Origin: Methanospirillum hungatei
Lineage (GTDB): Archaea; Halobacteriota; Methanomicrobia; Methanomicrobiales; Methanospirillaceae
Reading direction: 5' to 3'
Length of the DNA stretch: 64,000 nucleotides
NCBI RefSeq assembly: GCF_019263745.1
Contig: NZ_CP077107.1
Location: 2,666,001 to 2,730,000, forward strand
Shown here: piece after piece, positions 32,779 through 43,031 of the stretch
Position numbering within the stretch: the first letter of the stretch is position 1
Layout: each line of letters opens with the position of its first letter
Translations under genes and position numbers: made by a program
Notes under the pieces: generated by a model
The model's database searches: none
The model's input: only the letters and a program-made list of their open reading frames with translations
What the model was told of the DNA's origin: nothing

Positions 32779-33931
32779 GCAAATGAGAATAGCTAATAAC
32801 CCCTATTTTTGATCTTACAACGACAACATATGATTGTATGAGAGGTAATAAAACTGAAAAAATGCAAAAAAATCACAAAAGAAGCAAATTTTCTACTATC
32901 CTTTTCGCTTAGAACGATAGCTATCGCTATTATTACATAGCTTTTTGAACACTTTTCAGTCGATATAAATTGTAAGAAAAGCAGGAAAAGATGTTTTTCA
33001 CGTGTACACGTTCAATAGTTGTTACCAAAACATGCCCTCCTTTAAAAATTCGTTTCATAACAGCGTATGGCAACTCACCAAGAGAGCGGATCCGTGATAT
33101 TGCTTTATTTCTGCGTTTTTCTTTGCAACTCAAGGGATGATCTCGGGTTGCTCGGTGCATAGTTTTATCCATTGAGGCATTTGGTTTTACGCCAAAATAT
33201 CCTTTATCACGGTAAACTGTTTGTCCGGGTTCAGTTAGATCGATTTGACTATCGTGAAGTGATGCCGTCGAGGTTCCGACTTCTCGAATAATCATAAATT
33301 CTTTGTCTACTAATGTATGCATTTTATAACCGAAATAGGAGTTATTCCCTTTTTTACTCCATGTTCCCTCCTTTGATCGTCGAGTCAGAGCTTCATCACC
33401 TCTCGGTTTATCTTTTTTTGCATGACCTGGATCTGTGGTGATGAAAGTCGCGTCCTGAATAACTCCACGATGAATTCCAAATCCTAATTTGTCTATTTGA
33501 TGCTGTAATTCTTCCCAAATTAAATCAAGGCAGTTACTATTTATTAATCGCTCTCTGAATAGCCAAATTGTTGAACGATCTGGAATTGTGTCTGGAAAAC
33601 CTAAAAAATGACGAAAACTCATTCGATCATAAATATTACGTTCGATTTCATAATCTGATAATCCATAGAGATGTTGCAATACCAAGGTTTTAATCATCAC
33701 TATTTCATCTAAATGAGGGCGTCCACCATCATTTTTGTTATCTTTGTAGAGGGGTGAAATTATGACTCTAAATCGCTCCCAATCGATAGAATCGCTGATA
33801 TTTGAAAGAGTATCACCTAATTTTTTGTATTTTTCATATTCTTCTCGAAAAATGAATGTACTAAAGTTATCCACCATTATTATTCGATCTTCTCAGATAA
33901 AAAGATGAGGTTTTTAGCTATTCTCAAATAC
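32779..33931 (-). mobile_element. IS5-family insertion sequence
   Basis: About 1,153 bases with imperfect terminal inverted repeats of about 23 bases. The left end reads GCAAATGAGAATAGCTAATA; the right end, on the other strand, reads GTATTTGAGAATAGCTAAAA. They frame one intact transposase gene. No target-site duplication was evident by eye. The element separates the RelBE module from the signalling array. Confidence 0.8.
32933..33877 (-). CDS. IS5-family transposase
   Basis: A 314-residue DDE transposase. The N-terminal helical domain (GGRPHLDEIVMIKTLVLQHL, YGLSDYEIERNIYDRMSFRH) is the DUF772-type region. The catalytic part has VIQDATFITTDPGH (first D), VYRDKGYFG (second D in the Y-x-D-K-G-Y motif) and a C-terminal segment (FSCFSYNLYRLKSVQK) where the E region precedes. 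The length is normal and no stop or frameshift is seen, so the element could be active. Confidence 0.88.
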   Translation of the reverse strand: MVDNFSTFIFREEYEKYKKLGDTLSNISDSIDWERFRVIISPLYKDNKNDGGRPHLDEIVMIKTLVLQHLYGLSDYEIERNIYDRMSFRHFLGFPDTIPDRSTIWLFRERLINSNCLDLIWEELQHQIDKLGFGIHRGVIQDATFITTDPGHAKKDKPRGDEALTRRSKEGTWSKKGNNSYFGYKMHTLVDKEFMIIREVGTSTASLHDSQIDLTEPGQTVYRDKGYFGVKPNASMDKTMHRATRDHPLSCKEKRRNKAISRIRSLGELPYAVMKRIFKGGHVLVTTIERVHVKNIFSCFSYNLYRLKSVQKAM

Positions 33932-34073
33932 TTTTTTTTAATTCAATGGGGAAAAAGGGCTCTTTTGTGTACATGGGTTACGAAACACTGTTCATGCCAC
34001 CCATTTCCAGGTTCACAAACCGCAGATATTATTATTTATTACGTACCAATTGACAATTAGGTGGTTGAACCCT

Positions 34074-36329
34074 TTGCCCAGTATCAGTGAAAAGTTACAT
34101 TTTTCCTATCTTATCATGGGAATACTTTTCATAATCATTGTTTCCGTCCTCCTCGTTGGTATCTGGGCGAATTACGAATCATCAAAGAATAATCTTGAGG
34201 CGAATGCATACCGTCTCCATGCAATTACAGAATCTTATATCAATAACTCCTTCCGGATGATCGATGCCGGCCTGACAATCTACGATAATACATTCAATGA
34301 AGATATGCAGGACGCATTTGTCATAGTAATGGACGCATATAATCAATCAGGTGGTGATCCGTCCCGTATGGACCTTGAATCACTGAAATCCCGAATCAGG
34401 GGAATGGACATCTATATCTTCGACAGCCAGAGCATAATCAAATATACAACAAATCCAAGTGATCTTAATCTGGATTTGTCAGTCGTTTCGCCCGATTATC
34501 ATGTTTGGTTGCAGAGCATCCGGAACACATCCGGTTTTTATCCTGACCGGGTCTGTCAGAACTATGTCGAAGGAGTATTAACAAAATACAGTTACATGCC
34601 AACTCCTGATCATCAGTACATCATTGAACTCGGACTTGTCTCTGATAAGTTCGCAGGTGAGCGGATGGTGGTCCAGTATAGCGACGTTGTGGGTGACATC
34701 AGGGCTCTCAATCCGTATCTTGAGGACGTGCTTCTTTTCCAGTCACAAAAGAGACTGGTTTACAATACCAGCTACATTCCGACACCTGAAGAATCTGCCA
34801 TGCTTGACTATCTCCTCAAAGAGAATCGGACTACCCAGGTGGTCAGGGATCCGATGTTTAAAAAGACTATCATATGGATACCCGTTGACCTTCGGAATCA
34901 GGAATACCCTGCCGATATGAGCATCTTTTCAAAACTCACCTATGACGACTCCCTACTCTCCGGAGAACTAAGACAACTGGCAATTCTCCATGGATTTACG
35001 GCCATGCTTGTGTTACTCCTTGGAGGAGTCATCGCATTCATGGTGTCTCGGAGGATCTCAAAACCCATAGAGCAGTTTGCCTCCGATGTTGATGCCATTG
35101 CCGCCGGAGACCTTAATCATACCATACAGCCGGTCCATGGGTACGAGTTGTCTAACCTGGCAAAGAAGACGGGAATCATGGTCGAACGGCTTAAGGAGCA
35201 GATCCGGAAACGGGAAGCAAGTGAGCAACGGTTCATGGATCTTGTCCAGCTCCTCCCTGTCGGGGTGTTCGAATCTGATCCTGATGGAAACATTACATTT
35301 GCAAATCCCGCAGCCTTTGAACTCTATGGATCAAATTTATACACATCTTTTCAGGGTATCAATATATTTTCATCAATAATCCCGCAAGACCGGGAACGGG
35401 CCAAAGAGATCTATTCTGCTATTCTTCGTGGAGAAAAAACCCTCGGATCCGAGTTCACCAGCATGCGGGAAGATGGAAGTTCATTCTCAGTATTAGCCTA
35501 TGTTGCACCGCGATCTGAAAATGGGATTGTAATTGGAGCCAGAGGGAGTGTTGTTGATGTAACCCGGTTAAAGCAGATAGAAGCAGAAGTTCGGCTCCTG
35601 AATGTAGATTTAGAGAAACGGGTAGCACAACGAACGATGGAACTGGAAGAGGCTACCAGTGAACTGAAGGCGTTTACGTATTCAGTCTCTCATGATCTCA
35701 AAGCCCCGTTACGGGCTATTGATGGATTTACAACAATCGTTTCGGTGAAAGCCGGTTCCCGCCTGGAACCGAAAGAACTGGAGTATCTTGAAAAGATCCG
35801 TCAGACTGTGCTTCATATGAATGAGCTGATCGAAAGTCTCCTCTCACTCTCACATTTAAACTGGCAGGAGTTGGTATGCGAAGAAATTTCTCTGAATCCA
35901 CTTATTTCAGATGTTGTATCATCTGTGCTTGAGCAGAATCCTGATCACAAGGTCAGCGTCATAATCTACGACCTGCCTCCGTGTTATGGAGATAAAACAA
36001 TGATACAGCAGGTTTTCATGAACCTGATCAGTAATGCCGTAAAGTTCTCCAGAAAAAGAAGCGATCCCCAGCTAGAGATTGGCACAGTCCAGGATCAGAC
36101 AGGAACTGTCTATTATGTCAAAGACAATGGCATAGGGTTTGATATGGCGTTATCCAACCAGATCTTCAAACCCTTCATCAGGCTTGTAAGGACTGATCAG
36201 TTCGAAGGGTCAGGAGTAGGTCTTGCAACCGTTCATCGTATCATCAGGCGGCATGGAGGGAAGATCTGGGTTACGTCAACACCTGGAGAAGGAACGACAT
36301 TCTCATTCACGTTCCCTCCTCGTGAATAA
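34074..36329 (+). CDS. Membrane sensor histidine kinase (Cache-HAMP-PAS)
   Basis: A protein of about 751 residues. One membrane helix near the start (YLIMGILFIIIVSVLLVGIW) is followed by a 270-residue extracytoplasmic sensor of the Cache type, a second helix (FTAMLVLLLGGVIAFMVSRR), HAMP (ISKPIEQFASDVDAIAAGDL) and a PAS domain (LLPVGVFESDPDGNITFANP). A long coiled coil leads to HisKA (SYSVSHDLKAPLRAIDG region, His about 541) and HATPase (NLISNAVKFSRKR, DNGIGFDM). The frame opens at TTG 34050, but AGGTGG at 34058-34063 favours the TTG at 34074. No receiver is attached. Confidence 0.88.
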   Translation: MPSISEKLHFSYLIMGILFIIIVSVLLVGIWANYESSKNNLEANAYRLHAITESYINNSFRMIDAGLTIYDNTFNEDMQDAFVIVMDAYNQSGGDPSRMDLESLKSRIRGMDIYIFDSQSIIKYTTNPSDLNLDLSVVSPDYHVWLQSIRNTSGFYPDRVCQNYVEGVLTKYSYMPTPDHQYIIELGLVSDKFAGERMVVQYSDVVGDIRALNPYLEDVLLFQSQKRLVYNTSYIPTPEESAMLDYLLKENRTTQVVRDPMFKKTIIWIPVDLRNQEYPADMSIFSKLTYDDSLLSGELRQLAILHGFTAMLVLLLGGVIAFMVSRRISKPIEQFASDVDAIAAGDLNHTIQPVHGYELSNLAKKTGIMVERLKEQIRKREASEQRFMDLVQLLPVGVFESDPDGNITFANPAAFELYGSNLYTSFQGINIFSSIIPQDRERAKEIYSAILRGEKTLGSEFTSMREDGSSFSVLAYVAPRSENGIVIGARGSVVDVTRLKQIEAEVRLLNVDLEKRVAQRTMELEEATSELKAFTYSVSHDLKAPLRAIDGFTTIVSVKAGSRLEPKELEYLEKIRQTVLHMNELIESLLSLSHLNWQELVCEEISLNPLISDVVSSVLEQNPDHKVSVIIYDLPPCYGDKTMIQQVFMNLISNAVKFSRKRSDPQLEIGTVQDQTGTVYYVKDNGIGFDMALSNQIFKPFIRLVRTDQFEGSGVGLATVHRIIRRHGGKIWVTSTPGEGTTFSFTFPPRE

Positions 36330-36447
36330 AATAGAGTGAAAAAAAAATCAGATAACTAGGCATGAAAATTTAGGCTTCTTTTGCTACTTGGTTGGATTTT
36401 TGATTTATTTTAAACCATATAAACCAAATCTAATGGATAATTCATTG

Positions 36448-37863
36448 TCACACCGGTTCCTCCGGACATCTGCAGATCATCAGGACCAATGGTTTTTTTC
36501 CCACTCTGAATCGCTGTGCTGAAATTTCTAGATGCAAATTTTTCCCATCTTTTCTCTTCCCGACTCCTGGATACCTGATGACCTGGTCTTCAGCGAACTG
36601 TTTCGCATAACACTCGAGATATTCATGCCAGTGTTCTTCTGTGGTAATATCAGTCGATACCATTGAGAGTAATTCATCATGACTATATTGTAAAATATGA
36701 CAGGCACTTTTATTCGCCTCAATTATCCTGCTTGGTTCTCCATGTTCACTCTGTTCAAAAAGAAGACATGGTTCGGTAATATTATTGAATATAGATTTAA
36801 ACCACATTTCACGTTCTAAAAGTCTTCCTTCTTTTTTCTCCCAAATCATCAGTTCTTCTAATAATCTCTTGTTTGATTCCTGCAGTTCACGTGTCCGTTC
36901 CTGGACAAGATACTCAATTGATTGTTGATATATTCGGATCTGTTCTTCACACCGTTTTAACGGGGTGATATCCCTTCCTATTGCATGATACTCCAAAATC
37001 TCTCCATGTGGAGAAAAAAAACCCCTTAAGTTCCACTGCAACCAGCGGCTTTGTCCGTTGCTGGAAATATCTTTTGTATTAAATTCAATAATTGGATTAT
37101 TTATGGTAATCTGTCGGTAAATTGATTCTGTTTCATTTGAGAGATTGGTGAGAACAAAGGGGAATAGTTTCTTCTCCAGAAGATCATCTGAAGTTCGCCG
37201 TGCAGCCTCGCAGTATGCCTTATTCACATAGGTAAGGGTAAGATCTGGTGCTCTCCGGCACACAAGATCCATTTGGTCATCAACAATAGCACGATATCTT
37301 CCCTCTGACTCTTCCAAAAAACTGGATAATTTCTGAACACGAGATTCATCCCTGAAAATTACCCCGCATCCAAAGGTATTGTCTTCAAGAATAAGTGGCA
37401 GTATTTTTACATGAAGAGCATAGAGCCTTCCGGAAATTTTCATCTCCCGAGCCTTCTCAGATATTTCCCCATGGATTCCTTGGATAATGGCATCAACAAG
37501 ATCGTTCTGGTAGAACTCTTCTGGCAGTGTACAAGGTGAATACAATTTTCGGTTACTTGCTTTTAAAGAAAATAATTCTGTGAAATATGTATTGTAAGAA
37601 ACAATATTTCTCTCCGTATCTATGATACAGGCGGGATCCATAACCAGATGAAACATTCCCTTTGCTGGAATTCGTGAACTCATCCGATATATTTTCATCA
37701 TCCCAAATTGCGTAACTTCAATATCGCCTCTCCGGATGAGAGCCTGGAGATATTTCGCTATGGTATTACGGTTCATGTGAAACTGCTCTGTCAGTTCACG
37801 TATCGTTACCTCATCGTCCTTATTCTGTAGATAATTAATTATATCGGATTCAATATTTTTCAT
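36448..37863 (-). CDS. Winged-helix transcription regulator with PAS domains
   Basis: A protein of about 471 residues from MKNIESDIINYLQNKDDEVT. The N-terminal 70 residues are a winged helix (ELTEQFHMNRNTIAKYLQAL, RRGDIEVTQFGMMKIYRM). Three PAS-type segments follow: PACIIDTERNIVSYNTYF, RYRAIVDDQMDLVCRRAPDL, and WFKSIFNNITEPCLLFEQSE, with a coiled coil (TRELQESNKRLLEELMIWEK) before the last. There is no kinase or receiver, so this looks like a DNA-binding sensor, like HTH-PAS regulators in Methanosarcina. It may control part of the array; that is inference. Confidence 0.82.
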   Translation of the reverse strand: MKNIESDIINYLQNKDDEVTIRELTEQFHMNRNTIAKYLQALIRRGDIEVTQFGMMKIYRMSSRIPAKGMFHLVMDPACIIDTERNIVSYNTYFTELFSLKASNRKLYSPCTLPEEFYQNDLVDAIIQGIHGEISEKAREMKISGRLYALHVKILPLILEDNTFGCGVIFRDESRVQKLSSFLEESEGRYRAIVDDQMDLVCRRAPDLTLTYVNKAYCEAARRTSDDLLEKKLFPFVLTNLSNETESIYRQITINNPIIEFNTKDISSNGQSRWLQWNLRGFFSPHGEILEYHAIGRDITPLKRCEEQIRIYQQSIEYLVQERTRELQESNKRLLEELMIWEKKEGRLLEREMWFKSIFNNITEPCLLFEQSEHGEPSRIIEANKSACHILQYSHDELLSMVSTDITTEEHWHEYLECYAKQFAEDQVIRYPGVGKRKDGKNLHLEISAQRFRVGKKPLVLMICRCPEEPV

Positions 37864-38008
37864 AAAAATATTACGGGCATTGCTGGGCAATGTTGCACGG
37901 CTTCACTATCCTTTAAGTTATTGCTTATCATATACACATATGTGAGTAGTCAAATAAGCCACTTTCTCATGTTGCAAATTACTTGAACAGAAAAACAGCA
38001 CCATTTCC

Positions 38009-40048
38009 ATGATATCTGTATTATATATTGATGATCAACAGGATCTCCTCAATATTGGGAAGATTTTTCTTGAAAAAAGTGGAGAAATATCCGCAGATAT
38101 CTGTTCAGATCCAAAAAAAGCGTTTGATCATCTTACTACAAGGAATTATGATGCCATTATATCTGATTACGAGATGCCAGAAATTGATGGCATTACATTA
38201 CTCAAAAATATCCGACAACGTGGTTGTAATACTCCTTTTATCATATTTACCGGAAAGGGACGGGAAGAAGTTGTAATCGATGCATTAAATAGTGGTGCTG
38301 ATTTTTATCTTCAGAAAGGTGGGGATCCAAAGGCTCAGTTCATCGAACTCATTCATAAACTCAAAAAGGCGGTAGATAAGCAGAAAACAGAGAGAGCGCT
38401 TGAGAAACAGATATCTTTAATAAAAAGAATTACTGAAATCTCAACTGGTCTGATGAATACCCCTTTTCTTTTTATTGATAAAAAAATTGAAGATGCTTTA
38501 GAAGAAATTGGGACCTTATGTAGATCTGATCGATGTTATCTCATGATGTGGGACGATGCGACAAAAAAAACCTTTTCAATCACTCATGATTGGTGTAAAC
38601 CTGGATATAAATCTGCATATGAAGAAATCCAGAACGAAAATCTATCTGATTATTATAAAATATTTTTTGAATTAGATCAAAATCAGTATGTTCTATGTGA
38701 TTCCGTCACAAGAAAAAAAACAGAAGAACCAGAATTTTTCGGTAAAATTGGAGATTTAAATATACAATCTATACTCCTTGTTCCCATCCAGATCGGAGAA
38801 GTAACAACAGGGATTCTGGGTCTTGATACGTTGCTACAGGAAACATCCTGGATTGATGAAGAAATAAATACTCTCCGGATATTTGGTCAGGTAATAATCA
38901 ACGCTATCATACGAAGAAAAGGAGATCAAAAACTTGTTGAAAGCGAGGAGCGGTATCGGAATGTCGTTGAACAACAGGCCGAATTCATATGCCGATACCG
39001 CCCTGATGGAACACATATCTTCGTTAATAATGCGTACTGCATGTATTTTGGGATCCCATCAGATGAAGTAATTGGGAAAAAATTTAAGCCAAAAATGCCG
39101 AAAGAAGATCTCAAAGAATTATGCCAATATTTTTCAAAGCTTACCCCTGAATACCCTGATGGAACTATTGAACATCAGGTGATATTTCCCGATGGGGGAA
39201 TCCGGTGGCAACAATGGTCAGACCATGCAGTTTTTGATGAACATGGAACCTGTGTTGAATATCAGTCCGTTGGTCGTGATATTACTGATAGAAAACGGAT
39301 AGAAATAAATCTTGCACAATCAGAGGAACTCTATCGGACGGTATTTGAATCAACCGGAACAGCCATGATGGTGCTGGATGAAGATACGTCCATTATTTCT
39401 GCAAATCATGAAATGGAACGAATATCCGGGTACTCTCGCTCAAATATCGAACATTCGATGTCATGGACCAGTTTTGTTTCTCCTGAAGATCTGAAACGGA
39501 TGTATGAATATCACCAGAATCGTCGGAAAGGGGTATCGAATATTCCCTCACAATATGAATTTACCTTTATCACCCGGGATAACCAGAGAATTCGTTCATT
39601 TATCACGGTTGGTATGATCCCTGACACAAAACAGAGCATTGTATCAATTATTGATATTTCCAAGCTTTCAGATACTGAACATGCACTTCGGGAATCTGAA
39701 GAAAAATTCAGAAAGCTGGCGGAATCTTTGTCACTCGGAGTTTACATCATCCAGGATGAGAAATTCCTCTATGCTAACCCCTATATTGTGTCACTCCTTG
39801 GATACACTCTTGAAGAACTCTGCTCCCTTCCTTTCTTCTCGTTCTTTCTTGAAGAAGATATTCCGACAATCAAAAAAACAATGGAAGATCGTCTGACTAA
39901 AAAAACATCTTCAGTGGTTTATCATGTCCATGCTAAAACAAAGCGTAAAACAATTATTTTAATTGAAATTCAGGGTTCAATAACATTTTACCAATCAAAG
40001 CCTGCTTTTATCGGGATCTTTAAAAAATTAGGGGAAGAACATGAATAA
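38009..40048 (+). CDS. Receiver-GAF-PAS signalling protein without kinase
   Basis: A 679-residue protein. The receiver is complete (VLYIDDQQDLLNIGKIF, phosphoacceptor in YDAIISDYEMPEIDG at about residue 53, FTGKGREEVV, YLQKGGDPK). A GAF-type domain follows (about 140-295), then three PAS domains (CRYRPDGTHIFVNNAYCMYF; AMMVLDEDTSIISANHEMER; GVYIIQDEKFLYANPYIVSL). No HisKA or ATPase domain is present. It overlaps the chemoreceptor gene by eight bases, so the two are probably made together, and it may feed phosphorylation state into that receptor. Confidence 0.87.
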   Translation: MISVLYIDDQQDLLNIGKIFLEKSGEISADICSDPKKAFDHLTTRNYDAIISDYEMPEIDGITLLKNIRQRGCNTPFIIFTGKGREEVVIDALNSGADFYLQKGGDPKAQFIELIHKLKKAVDKQKTERALEKQISLIKRITEISTGLMNTPFLFIDKKIEDALEEIGTLCRSDRCYLMMWDDATKKTFSITHDWCKPGYKSAYEEIQNENLSDYYKIFFELDQNQYVLCDSVTRKKTEEPEFFGKIGDLNIQSILLVPIQIGEVTTGILGLDTLLQETSWIDEEINTLRIFGQVIINAIIRRKGDQKLVESEERYRNVVEQQAEFICRYRPDGTHIFVNNAYCMYFGIPSDEVIGKKFKPKMPKEDLKELCQYFSKLTPEYPDGTIEHQVIFPDGGIRWQQWSDHAVFDEHGTCVEYQSVGRDITDRKRIEINLAQSEELYRTVFESTGTAMMVLDEDTSIISANHEMERISGYSRSNIEHSMSWTSFVSPEDLKRMYEYHQNRRKGVSNIPSQYEFTFITRDNQRIRSFITVGMIPDTKQSIVSIIDISKLSDTEHALRESEEKFRKLAESLSLGVYIIQDEKFLYANPYIVSLLGYTLEELCSLPFFSFFLEEDIPTIKKTMEDRLTKKTSSVVYHVHAKTKRKTIILIEIQGSITFYQSKPAFIGIFKKLGEEHE

Positions 40049-42926
40049 AATAAACAATCATTACAACCTGCATGACTATTCGATGATCAGATATATGCCA
40101 TCACCCCTCGTTCTTGTGAAAGAGGGCCAGATAAAGGAGATATCCTTGTCTGCAGTTCACCTGCTGGGTGGGGAGACTCCTGATCGGTATTTGGACATGG
40201 ATTTTTGCACGACATTTCAAATCCTCCCCAAGGAGAGGGATCGTTTTCATGGTATGTATAGAGAGGCCGTGAACAAACCGATGAGTATAAGTGAAGTATC
40301 TGGGAAATTTTCAGTGAATGGACCTGATAAGAGTCCCGGGGAAATTTTCCTTACCTTCTCATCATTCTCATCATCTTCATCGAATGATGAGGATATGGTT
40401 CTGATTGGTCTTCAGATCAGTCCTTCAGGGATCGGAGATCAATATGGGCATGCTCTGTCAATTCGAGAGAACGATGTCATTTTTAAGGATAATCCGGCCC
40501 TGATGCTTATCCTGGATCCTTCTTTTGACATTGTTGATGTGAATAATGCATGGGTACAAAAAAGTGGATATTCACGTGAACAACTCCTTTCAATGAATTT
40601 AAAAGATCTCTCGGTCCTCTCCCGGTCAGGTGACACTATTGACCGTGCAATCAGAGAGAAAAAGGCGATATCCGGAGAGATGGTTCTGGATACTCCTAAC
40701 GGAAGACTTGCCCTGGTGTATCATTACACTCCGGTTTTTCATCCAAGGGACAGAGATGCTATAGATAGTCTTCTCGCTGTATACTTTGATGTAACCGAAA
40801 ATCGGAGTCTGCAACGAAAGAATCAGTTGATGATCGAAAAAAATCCCACTCTTTTCTTCATACTGGATAAAAACCTTCAGATAACTGAAGCGAACCCTTC
40901 CTGGGAGGCTTTCAGTGGGTATACCCGGGACCAGCTCCTTTCCATGAAACTCACTGATTTTAAAGTATATGAGCGTTCGGGAGGGAATATTATGGATGCG
41001 TTTACAAAAGGTGCTGAAGTAACCGGTGAACTCGGTGTTGAAGTCCCCAATGGGAGGGTCCACTTACAATATCATTATGTGCCTTTTGTATCAGAGGATG
41101 GACAGATAGATGAAATTCTTGCTGCATATTTTGATGTGACCTATTTACATTCCCTGGCACAAAGAAACCGTGTTCTTATTGAAAAAAACCCCACTCTTTT
41201 CTTCATACTTGATAAAAGCCTTCAGATAACTGAAGCGAATCCTTCCTGGGTAACTGTCAGTGGATATTCCATGGATCAACTCCTTTCAATGAAACTAACC
41301 GATTTTAAAGTGTATGAACGCTCAGGAGGGAATATCATGGATGCATTTACGAAGGGTGCTGAAGTGACTGGTGAACTGGGAGTTATCGTCCCGAAAGGAA
41401 AACTTCACTTGCAATTCCATTATGTTCCCCTTCCCTCAGAAGATGGCACAATTAATGAGATTCTTGCAGCATATTTCGATATTTCGTCCATTAAGGCCCT
41501 TGAAAATAAAAATCAGATGATTATTGAAAATAATCCAGGGCTGATATTTATTCTTGACAAGGACCTTAAGATTATCCGTGCAAACAAAACCTGGGTAGAG
41601 TTAAGTGGATATTCTCAAGAACAAATCCTTTCCATGAAACTTACTGATTTTAAGATTCTTGAACGAAAAGGTGAGGATTTCAGACTTGCGTTCACAAAAG
41701 GAATCGCTGTGACTGGAGAACTTCTGGTTGAAACACCAAAAAAGAAGTTATACCTGACGGCCCATTATCTGCCTCTTCCAGATGAGAATGGAAAAATTGA
41801 TGAGGTTCTTGGAGTATATTTTGATATTACCACTATCCGGGAACTTGAGCAGAAATTGCAGAAGAGTATTGGTGAGATAGCCGATACCTTATCCGCTCTG
41901 GCAAATAAGAATCTCTCGGTTTCAACTCCGATATATGATGAAGATCCACTTATCGGGGTGAAGACAGATCTGAATTCATCTATCCAGGCGATACATGATG
42001 TCCTCGTCACCATTCTCACTCAAAGTAAATCTCTTGCTCAGTCGATTGAAGATATCAGCAGGGCAACAGTGGACCTCACGGAGGGTTCTCAACAGGTAGC
42101 TTTGATAAGCCAGCAGGCATCACAGGAGATATCAAATCAATTGCAGGAGTTGGATCGTGTTTCGAATGAGATTACTGACCTTTCTGCATCGATTGAAGAG
42201 ATTTCTGCAAGCGCTCAGGATGTTAGGAAATTAGTTGCTCAAATAGCTTCGAATGGGAATCAGGCTGTTCATCAGGGGAAAGAAGCAACTGAAAAAATGA
42301 AGATCGTTGAAAAAATCTCCCGTGAAGCGACTGATCAGATAATAACCCTGAATAACCGGATGAACGAAGTAGGCAAAATTGTTCAGATGATTGGGGATAT
42401 TGCGAATCAAACGAATTTATTGGCACTTAATGCAGCAATCGAAGCCGCCAGAGCCGGAGAACATGGAAGAGGTTTTGCAGTTGTTGCTGGAGAAGTAAAG
42501 AACCTGGCCGGAGAATCCAAACTTGCGACGGGAAAAATCGGAGAACTTATCTCCACACTGACGAAAGAGAGTGAAATGACTGCAGAATCTATGAAAAATG
42601 CATTTGATAGTATTATTGCCGGTTCTTCATCTGTTGGAAATGCTCTCGCATCACTCAATCAGATTGCAAAAGACATTGAAATTGCTGAAAGTAATGTATC
42701 GGAGATTACACGTGCCACGGAAAACCAGGCAGAGGCAACCAACCGGGTTACACAAAATGTCGGGGTAATTCAACAGATGGTGACTGGTGAAGAACAAAAA
42801 ATGACTGGTCTTGCAGCAGTTGCTGAAGAGTCCAGTGCATCAACAGAGGAGATAGCAAGTGCTTCAGGAGAGATCTCTGACATGGCTAAGGGGTTAAAGA
42901 AAAAAGTTGAGAGTTTTTCTCTTTAA
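40041..42926 (+). CDS. Soluble chemoreceptor with tandem PAS domains
   Basis: A 961-residue protein without membrane helices. An unassigned N-terminal domain of about 150 residues is followed by four PAS domains in tandem (ALMLILDPSFDIVDVNNAWV, TLFFILDKNLQITEANPSWE and two closely similar ones). Each ends in a stretch like 'KGAEVTGELGVEVP'. Then comes a linker and a methyl-accepting signalling domain with the invariant hairpin (NQTNLLALNAAIEAARAGEH, GRGFAVVAGEVKNLA) flanked by long coiled coils. The cytoplasmic location implies sensing of an internal or redox cue. No che genes are adjacent. The PAS repeats are similar at DNA level, so they arose by recent duplication. Confidence 0.9.
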   Translation: MNKINNHYNLHDYSMIRYMPSPLVLVKEGQIKEISLSAVHLLGGETPDRYLDMDFCTTFQILPKERDRFHGMYREAVNKPMSISEVSGKFSVNGPDKSPGEIFLTFSSFSSSSSNDEDMVLIGLQISPSGIGDQYGHALSIRENDVIFKDNPALMLILDPSFDIVDVNNAWVQKSGYSREQLLSMNLKDLSVLSRSGDTIDRAIREKKAISGEMVLDTPNGRLALVYHYTPVFHPRDRDAIDSLLAVYFDVTENRSLQRKNQLMIEKNPTLFFILDKNLQITEANPSWEAFSGYTRDQLLSMKLTDFKVYERSGGNIMDAFTKGAEVTGELGVEVPNGRVHLQYHYVPFVSEDGQIDEILAAYFDVTYLHSLAQRNRVLIEKNPTLFFILDKSLQITEANPSWVTVSGYSMDQLLSMKLTDFKVYERSGGNIMDAFTKGAEVTGELGVIVPKGKLHLQFHYVPLPSEDGTINEILAAYFDISSIKALENKNQMIIENNPGLIFILDKDLKIIRANKTWVELSGYSQEQILSMKLTDFKILERKGEDFRLAFTKGIAVTGELLVETPKKKLYLTAHYLPLPDENGKIDEVLGVYFDITTIRELEQKLQKSIGEIADTLSALANKNLSVSTPIYDEDPLIGVKTDLNSSIQAIHDVLVTILTQSKSLAQSIEDISRATVDLTEGSQQVALISQQASQEISNQLQELDRVSNEITDLSASIEEISASAQDVRKLVAQIASNGNQAVHQGKEATEKMKIVEKISREATDQIITLNNRMNEVGKIVQMIGDIANQTNLLALNAAIEAARAGEHGRGFAVVAGEVKNLAGESKLATGKIGELISTLTKESEMTAESMKNAFDSIIAGSSSVGNALASLNQIAKDIEIAESNVSEITRATENQAEATNRVTQNVGVIQQMVTGEEQKMTGLAAVAEESSASTEEIASASGEISDMAKGLKKKVESFSL

Positions 42927-43031
42927 ATTTTTTCAGAGAGAAGGTTTTGGTGAGTATCAATAACCTGGCTCCGTTATTTCTAGGTAACCTCCTGAGTGTT
43001 GAGTATTCGTGCTTGAATTTTATGTGATTTT

